DNA of 28,787 nucleotides, taken from Candidatus Microgenomates bacterium (lineage in GTDB: Bacteria; Patescibacteria; Microgenomatia; JADHYG01). Below the pieces are notes generated by a model that worked only from the letters and a program-made list of their open reading frames with translations, made no database searches and was not told the DNA's origin. Numbering within the stretch: position 1 is the stretch's first letter; each line of letters starts with the position of its first letter. Made by a program: the position numbers and the translations under genes. Location of the stretch: contig JADHYG010000007.1 of the NCBI GenBank assembly GCA_016782545.1, positions 1 to 28,787 of the forward strand, in the 5' to 3' direction. This document shows, piece by piece, positions 7,694 to 15,327 of this stretch.

Positions 7694-7722
7694 TTTACAA
7701 AAAAAAATTTCTTGTGTAAGAT
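7694..7722 (+). promoter_or_regulatory. Candidate promoter of dcd
   Basis: TTTACA (7694-7699), a 17-nt spacer, TAAGAT (7717-7722). The -10 ends 7 nt before the ATG at 7730, which argues for that start and a leaderless mRNA. The ATGs at 7721 and 7724 would overlap or abut the -10 box. Confidence 0.5.
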
Positions 7723-7729
7723 GATGACT

Positions 7730-8299
7730 ATGGTTTTGTCAGACAGAGATATTAAAAAAGCAATTGAAAATGGAAGAATTAAAATTACGCCTAAAATAGA
7801 CGAAAAAACTCAACTTGGTTCCTGTTCAGTTGATTTGCGGCTCGGCAATAATTTTCGAATCTTTAATTACAGCCGCTATCCTTACATAGACCCATTTAAT
7901 AAAAAATATCTGCAAAAAATCTCCAAAGAAATAAAAATTAAAAACAGTAATCCTTTTATTCTTCAGCCCAGTGATTTTGTTTTGGCAACGACAATTGAAA
8001 CTTTGGAAATTAGTGACGATATGTTAGCTCGACTTGAAGGGCGATCTTCTTTGGGACGACTAGGCATTATTGTTCACTCAACCGCTTCAATTTTTGATCC
8101 TGGCTGGCGGGGCAAAATTGTGATGGAGCTTGGTAATATGGGCCGGATGGCGGTCGCTCTCCATCCAGGCATGAGAATCTGTGCGCTCACTTTTGAACAG
8201 CTGACCTCGCCGGTTGATGTTCCTTATCATAAAAAGCAATCAGCTAAGTATGTGGATCAGAAAGAACCGCTAGCATCAAGAATAGCTGAAGAGAAATAA
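7730..8299 (+). CDS. dcd: dCTP deaminase (possibly bifunctional dCTP deaminase/dUTPase)
   Basis: 189 aa from the ATG that gives the family-typical MVLSDRDIKKAIENG start; in-frame ATGs at 7658, 7721 and 7724 are less likely. The enzyme turns dCTP into dUTP and ammonia in the cytosol. Motifs seen: CSVDLRLGN, LEGRSSLGRLGI (phosphate binding), and IFDPGWRGKIVMELGN, which carries the catalytic Glu. The length suits a trimeric Dcd; some archaeal-type relatives also hydrolyse dUTP to dUMP, which would explain the absence of a separate dUTPase here. The ThyX-like gene starts 10 nt downstream, so the two are probably co-transcribed. I cannot tell mono- from bifunctional by eye. Confidence 0.9.
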   Translation: MVLSDRDIKKAIENGRIKITPKIDEKTQLGSCSVDLRLGNNFRIFNYSRYPYIDPFNKKYLQKISKEIKIKNSNPFILQPSDFVLATTIETLEISDDMLARLEGRSSLGRLGIIVHSTASIFDPGWRGKIVMELGNMGRMAVALHPGMRICALTFEQLTSPVDVPYHKKQSAKYVDQKEPLASRIAEEK

Positions 8300-8309
8300 G
8301 AAAATTATT

Positions 8310-9938
8310 ATGCATCGTACTTCTGATCTAAAACTTGATTTTCTCGGTTGGATTCCTCGTTTTGAGGATCAGTTTATTGATTCACAATCAATTATTGCCT
8401 TTTCTGCGCTTTTGTCTTTCAAAGGCAGGCAGTCGGTTAAAACTCTTTTTAAAGAAGCCCTAGTCGGAGAGGGAAGTGTCAGTAAAAAGGTAAAGGCCAT
8501 TCTACGCAAATCTTCTTTGCGCGGCCATGCTTCATTGTCAACCACCCCGGCTTTGGCCATTTCTTTTCAGGGAAGTAAGTTTTTAGATTCGCTTTTAACG
8601 GGGACTGTTTTTTCTTCTTCTTTAATGTCATCAGGTCGTCGAGCACAAACTTCAGCTAAAGATATTGTCTTTCCAGACAATATATATATAAGGAAGGAAA
8701 CTCGTTTTTTATATCAAAAACAAATGGAGAAAAATATTGATTTTTTAAATAAAATGCTGGCAAACGGTATTCCTAAAGACGCGGCCAGCAAAATAATGCC
8801 TTATGGTTTGGTGGGGACGGGCACATTGATTTTGCCAATTGAATCAATTATTGGTTTTGAAAGAGAGCTGGAGCATGAAAAAGAATGGATGCCGGAAGAT
8901 GCGGTCATATTTTTAAATGAAGTCAAGAAAAAGCTGAAAAAATTTGGCCTTGACGATCTTTATCATACCAGAAAAGCTGCCCCCCGCAATGTTTATCATT
9001 TTCCCAATATTTTTAAAAATCCAAAAACAACCAATATGGCTCAAGATTTTTCCAAAGGATTAAAACCAGCCAAACTATCGCAAATAGTCAGCTTTGAAGC
9101 ACAAATGACGCCTAATTTTCGAAAAAGACTTAAAGCCCTCAATCAAATAATTAAAAACATGGCGACGTCAAAAAGAAAAATTAAAAATCAATGGCTAAAA
9201 GTTTTACTTAAAAGAAAAGAACTTTGTCGGGATTATAGTCCGGCCGTAGCTTTATCAATGATCTCTTCTGTTTCCTGGCGGGTTTGGGGAGAAAAAAAGC
9301 GCCATCGAACTGTGCCCCAAGTAGTTGATTCAATTTATGCTTCAGTTGAGCGGGCTTCACGTGTTTTTAAAAAGGCCTATCCAAAGATCAAAACAAACAA
9401 GATTGAGGATAAATTGTTAAAAGAGATTGATTTTGTTTTTGCAGTGCCGCCGGCGATTGTCAGTGATAAAAAAATCTTGGCTAGTTATTTAAAAACCGTG
9501 GCCGAAAGCTTATTTACTTATGAAGAACTAATTAAAAAAGGCATTCCGGCGCGGGACGCGATTTATGTTATTCCTCGAGGGATTAGAATTCTGGTTTTGC
9601 AGAACTTTGATCTTTATAATTTGATTACCGGCTATTATCCTTTACGCTTGTGTCCGACCGCTGAAGAACAAATGAAAAGAAGAAGTGAAGTAGAGTGGCT
9701 GATGATTAAAAGGGTTTTGGAGAAAAGAGGTTTGGAAGATCTTTTGTCTCTCATTGTGCCTAAATGTCATTTAGCCGGTTTTTGTCCGGAGCAAAAATCC
9801 TGCGGTAAAATAAAAGCTTTAGTCCCTTATTATAATGAAGAGTTTCATCAGGAGATGAAAGAAGAGTTGGAGAAGAAATTTTTAGAATCAAAAAAGGGGG
9901 ATTGGAAAGGGCTAGATAAGGGCTTAGCCCTTATCTAG
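8310..9938 (+). CDS. thyX: Double-length ThyX-like flavin-dependent thymidylate synthase
   Basis: 542 aa, about twice the usual ThyX length, built from two related halves. Half 1 (about 1-225) has GHASLSTTPALAISF and SSGRRAQTS. Half 2 (about 290-500) has WRVWGEKKRHRTVPQVVDSIY, containing the RHR of the ThyX signature (331-333). Both halves share a NGIPKDAASKIMPYG / KGIPARDAIYVIPRG segment followed by long helices. ThyX methylates dUMP to dTMP with methylene-tetrahydrofolate and FAD, as a tetramer with shared sites. Here the Asn-Glu part of the signature is not conserved and half 1 lacks RHR, so at most one site type may survive. A C-terminal Cys group (PKCHLAGFCPEQKSCG) is unusual. The last codons (GLDKGLALI) lie inside the 9905-10016 repeat, so the original end may have been replaced. 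Dcd upstream and Tmk/GlyA downstream support the role. Confidence 0.7.
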   Translation: MHRTSDLKLDFLGWIPRFEDQFIDSQSIIAFSALLSFKGRQSVKTLFKEALVGEGSVSKKVKAILRKSSLRGHASLSTTPALAISFQGSKFLDSLLTGTVFSSSLMSSGRRAQTSAKDIVFPDNIYIRKETRFLYQKQMEKNIDFLNKMLANGIPKDAASKIMPYGLVGTGTLILPIESIIGFERELEHEKEWMPEDAVIFLNEVKKKLKKFGLDDLYHTRKAAPRNVYHFPNIFKNPKTTNMAQDFSKGLKPAKLSQIVSFEAQMTPNFRKRLKALNQIIKNMATSKRKIKNQWLKVLLKRKELCRDYSPAVALSMISSVSWRVWGEKKRHRTVPQVVDSIYASVERASRVFKKAYPKIKTNKIEDKLLKEIDFVFAVPPAIVSDKKILASYLKTVAESLFTYEELIKKGIPARDAIYVIPRGIRILVLQNFDLYNLITGYYPLRLCPTAEEQMKRRSEVEWLMIKRVLEKRGLEDLLSLIVPKCHLAGFCPEQKSCGKIKALVPYYNEEFHQEMKEELEKKFLESKKGDWKGLDKGLALI

Positions 9939-10016
9939 GGCGGGGGGATGGGATAAACGGGTTTCGTTACAGACCTTTCAAAATCGCCTGCGATCGCTGG
10001 TGTTTTTGAAAGGCTG
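9905..10016 (+). repeat. 112-bp repeat, copy 1 (inverted partner at 14255-14366)
   Basis: It contains the hairpin AGATAAGGGCTTAGCCCTTATCT, a GATGGGATAAACGGGTTTCG stretch and a CGATCG-centred palindrome. The reverse complement of 14255-14366 matches it over the full 112 nt with about six differences. The first 34 nt code for the end of the ThyX-like protein. Confidence 0.92.
9974..10013. repeat. CGATCG-centred palindrome, pair B left copy
   Basis: Arms CCTTTCAAAATCGCCTG and TGGTGTTTTTGAAAGG around CGATCG (9991-9996). It is the distal part of the 112-bp repeat. It lies before the dNK gene; the partner lies after glyA. Confidence 0.85.
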
Positions 10017-10115
10017 GCATAAGCAGGAAGCACACTCTAGTAGCCATAGGATAGAAAGTTAAATAATTATCGGATCATTCAACTAAATTTATCTGCCCCC
10101 TTTTTAATAACAATA

Positions 10116-10952
10116 ATGAAAGAATACATTAAATCTGAGGAGACGACAATAAATGACCTTATTAGGATTGCGAAAAGCAGAGAAATAGAATCAAGAAAAT
10201 ATCCTTTGGTAGAAGGAGTAGGTCCTCAAGGAGTTGGTAAAAGCACTTTATCTGAACGTTTAGCAGAAGATTTAGACGGGACATATATTGAAGAAGATTT
10301 TGAAGGCTTGCAAGAAAAATTAGGCAGACTGAATGAATTAAAGAAAAAAATTTTGTTAGGAGAAGAAACTGAGGGGATGAAAAAAGCAACTGACAAAGAA
10401 AGGGAGAGGGCGGCAGATTTGGCTTTTGAACTTGAAAAAGAATTTCTTATCAGAAAAGTGCGTCAAAAACCAAGAGTTGAAGAGGCATTAAAAACAGGTC
10501 CTGTTTTTTGGGATGCCAGTATTTGGACAGACCTTATTTATGCCATGACTTATCGTCAATTAGGAATAATGAGAGAGGCAGACTATCAATCATATTTAAG
10601 CATTTTTTCAGCAGCGCTTTCTGAATTGCCAGCATCAGATTTAATTCTTGGTCTTCAAGTTTCCGGTAAAGTCTTAGCAGAAAGAGCAGAAAATCGTTGG
10701 AAAGAAAACAAAGAGCGTCAATTTGAAAGAACAGTTCCTGATGAGTTTTATCAGGCAATGGCCAATCAAGGCATGTTGTTGATAGACAAACTTGACCAAG
10801 CTGATTTGCCAGTAGAAATTATTGACACTGATAAGTTAGATTTTACCAAAACAGGCCTAGATGGAAAGCACACTGTTGAGAAGATTCAAGGAACTCTTAT
10901 TGGTTTGGGTTTTATGGGGGATATAGAAAAAGATGTTGATTATATACCGTGA
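10116..10952 (+). CDS. Deoxynucleoside kinase-like protein
   Basis: 278 aa. A P-loop GPQGVGKST (about 36-44) sits after a short N-terminal extension. Later segments follow the dCK/dGK/TK2 family order: FWDASIWTDLIYAMTYRQLG (the equivalent of the DRSIYED helix), then a LPASDLILGLQVSGKVLAERAENR segment (split here by its LQVS strand) and VEIIDTDKLDF at the end. Such enzymes phosphorylate deoxynucleosides to monophosphates for salvage. An insert of about 50 charged residues after the first helix is longer than usual. The neighbours are thymidylate genes, which fits dNTP supply. Substrate preference cannot be read from the sequence. The stop TGA lies inside a small palindrome (TACCGTGATCGCGGTA). 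No Shine-Dalgarno is visible. Confidence 0.7.
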   Translation: MKEYIKSEETTINDLIRIAKSREIESRKYPLVEGVGPQGVGKSTLSERLAEDLDGTYIEEDFEGLQEKLGRLNELKKKILLGEETEGMKKATDKERERAADLAFELEKEFLIRKVRQKPRVEEALKTGPVFWDASIWTDLIYAMTYRQLGIMREADYQSYLSIFSAALSELPASDLILGLQVSGKVLAERAENRWKENKERQFERTVPDEFYQAMANQGMLLIDKLDQADLPVEIIDTDKLDFTKTGLDGKHTVEKIQGTLIGLGFMGDIEKDVDYIP

Positions 10953-10960
10953 TCGCGGTA
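10943..10960. repeat. Small palindrome over the dNK stop codon
   Basis: ATACCG-TGATCG-CGGTAT, a short hairpin whose centre TGATCG is one base off the CGATCG of the larger family. It includes the TGA stop of the kinase gene. No T-tract follows. Confidence 0.6.
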
Positions 10961-10992
10961 TGTAATGGAAGGCTAAAACGACGGAAAAAAGA

Positions 10993-11017
10993 GTAACAAA
11001 ATGAATTTTGTCAATCC
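10993..11017. repeat. GAATGAC/GTTATT hairpin family copy
   Basis: GTAACAAAATGAATTTTGTC plus AATCC: the arms ACAAAAT/ATTTTGT pair. It ends 6 nt before the HAD start codon and is the inverse-orientation form of the family seen at 23238-23266. Confidence 0.7.
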
Positions 11018-11023
11018 AAAAAG

Positions 11024-11671
11024 ATGAATAAAAAACTAAAAAACATTAAAATCTTGATTTGGGATGTGGATGGAACACTTTATCAAAGTTCGTCATATTA
11101 TCAAGCAATTGCCCGAGAAGAAGTTAATCTTTTGGCGAAAACAAAAGGAATTTCAATTCATGAAGCCAGTCAGCTTTTAAAAGAAAAAAAGAAAATTTAT
11201 AAAAGCGCGACCAGAACTTTAGTAGAGCTTGGTTGTGGCGACATTAAAGAAGTGGGAAAAGCAATCGAGGCTAAAGATAAAGAAAAACATTTTCAAAAAG
11301 ATCCAAAACTTTTAGCAGTTTTTAAAAAACTATTTCAATTCAGACATTTAGTTTTAAGAAATGGGACTTATAAAGGAACACTGGAAACTCTTAAAGTTTT
11401 GGGTTTTGGAAAGTTTTGGCCGTTTGAAAGGGTTTTTGGCGTAGTGGATGATTTTGAAACCGTTAAGCCCGACCCAATTATTTTTGAAAAGTTATTGGCA
11501 TATACAAAACTGCCAGCTGATCAGCATTTGATGATTGGTGATCGAGTAGAAGTTGATTTGGTGCCAGCTAAAAAAATTGGCATGAAGACATGTCTTGCCT
11601 GGTCTAAGTCTGATGATCCAAATGTCGATTTTATTCTTCCTACAGTTTATGATATAACCAAGATAGTATGA
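11024..11671 (+). CDS. HAD-superfamily hydrolase (probable phosphatase)
   Basis: 215 aa. HAD motif I is WDVDGTLY (nucleophile D14, acid D16). There is a helical cap. Motif III/IV are FETVKPDP (Lys) and MIGDRVEVDLVPAKKIGMK (metal Asp). The order matches the phosphoglycolate phosphatase / 5'-nucleotidase branch. The ATGA overlap with the DNPH1-Tmk gene (11668-11671) means translational coupling, so a nucleotide monophosphatase role is attractive, for example on an unwanted dNMP. This is inference; HAD substrates cannot be read from motifs. Confidence 0.75.
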   Translation: MNKKLKNIKILIWDVDGTLYQSSSYYQAIAREEVNLLAKTKGISIHEASQLLKEKKKIYKSATRTLVELGCGDIKEVGKAIEAKDKEKHFQKDPKLLAVFKKLFQFRHLVLRNGTYKGTLETLKVLGFGKFWPFERVFGVVDDFETVKPDPIIFEKLLAYTKLPADQHLMIGDRVEVDLVPAKKIGMKTCLAWSKSDDPNVDFILPTVYDITKIV

Positions 11672-12789
11672 AAGTTTATTTTACCGCCTCAACCACAGGT
11701 AATGGCAAATATCAACCACAATACCAAAAGGTTATTAACCTGATTGAAAAACTGGGTCATCAGCTGATCTCAGGCGAGCAAATAATTAAAAAAAATTTTC
11801 TTTCTCAGGATCAAAAACTAACAAAGGAACAAATCTTTTCTCGTCAAAAGCAGAGAATAGAGCAATCAGATTGTGTAATTGCTGAAGTAACTTCACCATC
11901 TCATGGTGTTGGCGGGGAGATTGCTTATGCCTTAATTCAAGAAAAACCGGCCCTATCTCTTTTTTATAAAAACTCAGAAGACAAGCTTTCGCCAATGATT
12001 GCCGGCAATCCGTCGGACAATCTTTATTTAGAGCATTATGATGATAATTTAAAAATCATTCTTAAAGATTTTTTAGTTCATGTTCAAAGCAGCAAGCAAA
12101 GAAAAGGCAGATTGATTGTGATTGAGGGCGGAGATGGTTCAGGCAAAACAACTCAAGCCAGCCTTTTGGTGAAGTTATTTAAAGAGCAAGGTAAAAAAGT
12201 AAAATACATGGACTTTCCGCGTTATTATTCTTCATTTCATGGCAAAATAGTGGGTGATTTTTTAGCTGGTAAATTTGGTAAATTAAACGAAGTTTCACCC
12301 TATCTTATTTCTCTGGCTTATGCTCTGGACAGAGCCTCGGCCAAAGAAGAAATGGAAGAATGGCTGGGTCAGGGCGGCATCATTGTTTCCAATCGCTACG
12401 CTACCTCAAATATGGCTCATCAAACTGCTAGATTACCCCAAAAAGAAAAAGATAAATTTCTGGAATGGTTGGATAGACTTGAATATCGGGTTCACAAAAT
12501 TCCCAGACCGGATCTAATTATTTATCTTTATGTGCCGTGGAAAATCGGGATGGAATTAACAGCCAAGAAAATAGACAAGAGGAGATATATTAAAGGCATG
12601 GATATTGCCGAAGCAGATATCAAACATCGTCAAGAGTCAGAGAAGATGTATCTTTATTTAGCCAAAAACAAACGCAAATGGATAAAAATTGATTGTACTG
12701 AAAATAATAAAATCTTGCCAAAAGAAAAGATTCATGAGATGATTGTTGAGACTTTAAAGAAGAAGAGAGTAATGAGTAATGGGCAATGA
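11668..12789 (+). CDS. tmk: DNPH1/Rcl-like nucleotide hydrolase fused to thymidylate kinase
   Basis: 373 aa with two domains. Residues 1-140 resemble DNPH1 (Rcl), of the nucleoside 2-deoxyribosyltransferase fold: start VYFTAST, core DCVIAEVTSPSHGVGGE (E84 fits the catalytic Glu), then LSPMIAGNPSDN. DNPH1 hydrolyses the N-glycosidic bond of deoxynucleoside 5'-monophosphates, including damaged ones such as 5-hydroxymethyl-dUMP. Residues 147-370 are thymidylate kinase: P-loop EGGDGSGKT (about 153-161), MDFPRYYSS, SNRYATSNMAHQTARL (Asn in place of the usual Asp of the DR motif), and an Arg-rich lid near KKIDKRRYIKG. Tmk makes dTDP from dTMP and ATP. The fusion puts a pool-cleaning hydrolase on the kinase that would otherwise phosphorylate modified dUMPs. 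An alternative for the N-domain is a deoxyribosyltransferase. Confidence 0.85.
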   Translation: MKVYFTASTTGNGKYQPQYQKVINLIEKLGHQLISGEQIIKKNFLSQDQKLTKEQIFSRQKQRIEQSDCVIAEVTSPSHGVGGEIAYALIQEKPALSLFYKNSEDKLSPMIAGNPSDNLYLEHYDDNLKIILKDFLVHVQSSKQRKGRLIVIEGGDGSGKTTQASLLVKLFKEQGKKVKYMDFPRYYSSFHGKIVGDFLAGKFGKLNEVSPYLISLAYALDRASAKEEMEEWLGQGGIIVSNRYATSNMAHQTARLPQKEKDKFLEWLDRLEYRVHKIPRPDLIIYLYVPWKIGMELTAKKIDKRRYIKGMDIAEADIKHRQESEKMYLYLAKNKRKWIKIDCTENNKILPKEKIHEMIVETLKKKRVMSNGQ

Positions 12790-12796
12790 GTAATTT

Positions 12797-12823
12797 GGAA
12801 TGACAAATTTCAATTTGTTATTA
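12797..12823. repeat. GAATGAC/GTTATT hairpin family copy
   Basis: GGAATGACAAATTTCAATTTGTTATTA: the arms ACAAATT/AATTTGT pair. A second piece, GTTCGTCACTCC (12869-12880), resembles the right half of the GAAC form of the family and lies across the alternative upstream start of glyA. Confidence 0.7.
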
Positions 12824-12885
12824 TTAAGTAACAAACTAACCACAGTACCATTCGGCGCATGGCACGAGTTCGTCACTCCATTTTT

Positions 12886-14151
12886 ATGGATTATTTAAAA
12901 GCTTTAAAAAAATCAGATAAAAAAGCAGCATTAATCATTCTGGCTGAAGAAAAAAGGCAGGCTGAAGGGTTGGAAATGATTCCTTCAGAAAATTATGTTT
13001 CCCGGCCGGTTTTGGAAGCTTTGGGAACTGTTTTTACCAACAAATACTCTGAGGGTTATCCTCATAAACGCTATTATGGCGGCAATCAGGTTGTTGATGA
13101 GATGGAAATTTTAGCTCAAGAAAGAGCCAAAAAATTATTTGGCGTTAAATTTGCCAATGTTCAGCCCTATTCTGGTTCGCCCGCCAACCATGCGGTTTAT
13201 TTTGCTCTTTGTCAGCCCGGCGATGTCACTATGGGCATGGATTTGGCTTGCGGCGGCCACATTACCCATGGATTAAAAGTCAATTTTTCCGGCATTTATT
13301 ACCAGCCAGTTTATTATCCGGTTGACAAAAAAACAAACCTCATCGATCATCAGGTAGTGGAAAAATTGGCAAAAAAACATCATCCCAAACTAATTTGGGC
13401 AGGCGCCACCGCTTATCCAAGACTTTTTGACTGGAAAAAATTTGCTGAGATTGCCCATTCTGTTGGTGCATATTTAGCCTGTGACATTGCCCATTATGCT
13501 GGTTTGGTGGCTGGCGGTGCTTATCCTTCGCCGGTTAAATATGCTGATGTGATTACCACCACCACTCATAAAACTCTGCGCGGTCCTCGAGGAGCAATGA
13601 TTATGACCAATGACGAAGAAATTTTTAAAAAAATTAATAAAGCGGTTTTTCCCGGCCTTCAAGGTGGACCTCATAATCACCAGACCGCGGCCATTGCTGT
13701 TTCTTTAAAAGAAGCGCAAAAAGCCTCCTTTAAAAAATATGCTCATCAGGTGGTGAAAAACTGCAAGGCTTTAGCCAAAGAACTTAAAAAATATGGTTTT
13801 AATCTGGTCACTGACGGCACTGACAATCATTTGATTTTGATTGATTTGCGTAATAAAAAAGTTGCCGGTAAAGAAGTTCAAGAAGCCATGGAAAATGTGG
13901 GTATTTCTCTTAATAAAAATGCGATTCCTTATGATCCGGCTTCACCCTTTCGGCCTTCCGGGATTCGTTTAGGGACACCAGCTTTGACCAGTCAGGGGAT
14001 GAAAGAAAAGGAAATGAAAATGGTGGCTTTTTTAATGAATGAAACAGTGAAGGCCATAGGAGAAAAGAAAGAGAGTAAAAAGTTAAAAGCAATTGGAAAA
14101 AAAGTCATTAAATTCTGCCGTCAATTTCCCATCCCCGGACTTGATGGTTAA
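12886..14151 (+). CDS. glyA: Serine hydroxymethyltransferase
   Basis: 421 aa from ATG 12886 (MDYLKALKKSDKKAA), the normal SHMT start. An in-frame ATG at 12859 would add nine residues read from repeat-like DNA. The enzyme interconverts serine plus tetrahydrofolate with glycine plus methylene-tetrahydrofolate, using PLP. Motifs: EGLEMIPSENYVS, NKYSEGYPHKRYYGG, VQPYSGSPANHAVY, the PLP-lysine segment TTTTHKTLRGPRG, FPGLQGGPHNH and RLGTPALTSQGM. The length is typical. Placed behind dcd, thyX and tmk, it would supply the one-carbon donor of thymidylate synthesis. No Shine-Dalgarno is visible; a terminator follows at 14202-14248. Confidence 0.95.
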   Translation: MDYLKALKKSDKKAALIILAEEKRQAEGLEMIPSENYVSRPVLEALGTVFTNKYSEGYPHKRYYGGNQVVDEMEILAQERAKKLFGVKFANVQPYSGSPANHAVYFALCQPGDVTMGMDLACGGHITHGLKVNFSGIYYQPVYYPVDKKTNLIDHQVVEKLAKKHHPKLIWAGATAYPRLFDWKKFAEIAHSVGAYLACDIAHYAGLVAGGAYPSPVKYADVITTTTHKTLRGPRGAMIMTNDEEIFKKINKAVFPGLQGGPHNHQTAAIAVSLKEAQKASFKKYAHQVVKNCKALAKELKKYGFNLVTDGTDNHLILIDLRNKKVAGKEVQEAMENVGISLNKNAIPYDPASPFRPSGIRLGTPALTSQGMKEKEMKMVAFLMNETVKAIGEKKESKKLKAIGKKVIKFCRQFPIPGLDG

Positions 14152-14201
14152 GTCCAGTTTAATAGTTTAAACCATTAAACTAAATCCTTGTTGTTTGAAA
14201 T

Positions 14202-14248
14202 CCTTCCTGTTTTAGGTGCGGTCGTACCTTTTTAAGGAAGGTTTTTTT
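14202..14248 (+). terminator. Rho-independent terminator after glyA
   Basis: The stem CCTTCCT (14202-14208) / AGGAAGG (14235-14241) has an inner AGGT/ACCT helix and is followed directly by seven T (14242-14248). Confidence 0.75.
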
Positions 14249-14254
14249 AAAATT

Positions 14255-14366
14255 CAACCTTTCAAAAACAGCGGCGATCGCAGACGATTTTGAAAGGTCT
14301 GTAACGAAACCCGTTTATCCCATCCCTCCGCCCTAGATAAGGGCTAAGCCCTTATCTAGCCCTTTC
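14255..14366 (-). repeat. 112-bp repeat, copy 2 (inverted relative to 9905-10016)
   Basis: Its reverse complement matches 9905-10016 over 112 nt with about six substitutions and no gaps. With copy 1 it brackets the dNK, HAD, DNPH1-Tmk and GlyA genes in inverted orientation, about 4.2 kb apart. Confidence 0.92.
14257..14298. repeat. CGATCG-centred palindrome, pair B right copy
   Basis: Arms ACCTTTCAAAAACAGCGG and CAGACGATTTTGAAAGGT around CGATCG (14275-14280). It forms one end of the 112-bp repeat. Confidence 0.85.
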
Positions 14367-14475
14367 TAAAGCCCTAATCAATTTTCACTGAATTTCTATT
14401 GAATTTCCGACTTTTTGCTTTTTTGCTTTAATGTTCTAGTGATCTAATGTTCTCGTGTTTTAATGATTTTTCTCC

Positions 14476-14504
14476 TTTACTTTTTTCTCAAGATTTGGTA
14501 TAAA
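14476..14504 (+). promoter_or_regulatory. Promoter of rpsB
   Basis: TTTACT (14476-14481), a 17-nt spacer, TATAAA (14499-14504). Transcription would start near 14511, giving a leader of about 70 nt with a small CTCCTGGAG / AGCTCC hairpin and ending in a good Shine-Dalgarno. Confidence 0.65.
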
Positions 14505-14582
14505 TAGATCATCACTCACACTCAATCTTTAACTCCTGGAGTAGAAAGCTCCAAATAATGAGTGGAGGAAAAAAGGAGAAAT

Positions 14583-15320
14583 ATGAAAGAAGTTAGTTTA
14601 CAAGATTTACTTGAAGCTGGTTGTCATTTTGGCCACCAGTCAACTCGGCTTAATCCCAAGGCCCGCTCCTTTATTTTCACCAAAAGAGACAAGGTCCACA
14701 TTATTGATTTGGCGAAAACTAAAGAAGGTTTGGGAAAAGCAGCTGAGTTTATCAGAGATTTGGTTAAAAATGGCGGTGAAGTTTTATTCGTGGCCACCAA
14801 AAGACAAGCTAAAGGAGTTGTTTCTGAAATCGCTCAAAAAGCCGGCGCGCCTTATTTTACCCGCCGATTTATTGGTGGTTTTTTAACTAATTTTGATGAG
14901 GTTAAGAAAAATATTGAAAAATTAGCTAAAATGACTGAAGAGAGTGAAAAAGGAGAATGGGAAAAGTTTACTAAGCACGAACAGTCACAGTTAAGAAGAG
15001 AAATGGTTAAGCTGGGAATTCTTTATGACGGTGTTAAGCAGGTGGAAAAGGTTCCTGAGGCTCTTTTTATTGTGGATATTCAAAAAGAAGCCGGAGTTTT
15101 GCGGGAAGCAAGAAGTAAAGGCGATATTTTGATAGCCGCCATTGTTGATACTAATGCCGATCCAAACTTGGTTGATTATCCAATTCCCGCCAATGACGAT
15201 GCGGTCGGATCAATAAAATACATTACAGAGTATATTGGAGAAGCGTATAAAGAGGGAAAGAAGTTATTTAAGAAAACTGAAGTTAAGAAAGAATCTGAAG
15301 GAGAAAATCCTAAATCCTAG
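14583..15320 (+). CDS. rpsB: 30S ribosomal protein uS2
   Basis: 245 aa. The start ATG is preceded at the right distance by AAAAGGAG, one of the few strong ribosome sites here; a GTG at 14562 would put that site inside the gene. Family features: LLEAGCHFGHQSTRLNPKA, IHIIDLAKT-like strand (VHIIDLAKT), VLFVATKRQA, RFIGGFLTNFDEV, and DTNADPNLVDYPIPANDDA near the end. The last 25 residues are charged. S2 binds the back of the 30S head-body junction with S1 when present. The usual partner tsf follows after a 168-nt repeat-filled gap. Confidence 0.97.
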   Translation: MKEVSLQDLLEAGCHFGHQSTRLNPKARSFIFTKRDKVHIIDLAKTKEGLGKAAEFIRDLVKNGGEVLFVATKRQAKGVVSEIAQKAGAPYFTRRFIGGFLTNFDEVKKNIEKLAKMTEESEKGEWEKFTKHEQSQLRREMVKLGILYDGVKQVEKVPEALFIVDIQKEAGVLREARSKGDILIAAIVDTNADPNLVDYPIPANDDAVGSIKYITEYIGEAYKEGKKLFKKTEVKKESEGENPKS

Positions 15321-15327
15321 TTTCTGA

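Larger units (their letters stand above)
14152..14475. other. Repeat-filled gap between glyA and the rpsB promoter
   Basis: In order: a GTTTAATAGTTTAAACCATT element (14156-14176), the glyA terminator, the 112-bp inverted repeat (14255-14366), a TTTTCACTGAATTTCTATTG element (about 14382-14401; reverse complement of the CAGTGGAAATT family at 7650 and 17890), and ATGTTCTCGTGTTTTAATGA (14448-14467), the reverse complement of a stretch near 7517. I see no gene here. Confidence 0.75.

Noticed and set aside
7721..7726. ATG ATG as the dcd start
   Set aside because: They overlap or abut the candidate -10 box, and the ATG at 7730 gives the family-typical N-terminus.
11024..12789. TGA read as an amino acid
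   Set aside because: Conserved proteins here end at TGA at their expected lengths and none needs an in-frame TGA, so the standard code holds.
9905..14366. An insertion sequence or composite transposon around the four-gene block
   Set aside because: No transposase or integrase gene and no target-site duplication is visible; only the inverted repeats support mobility.
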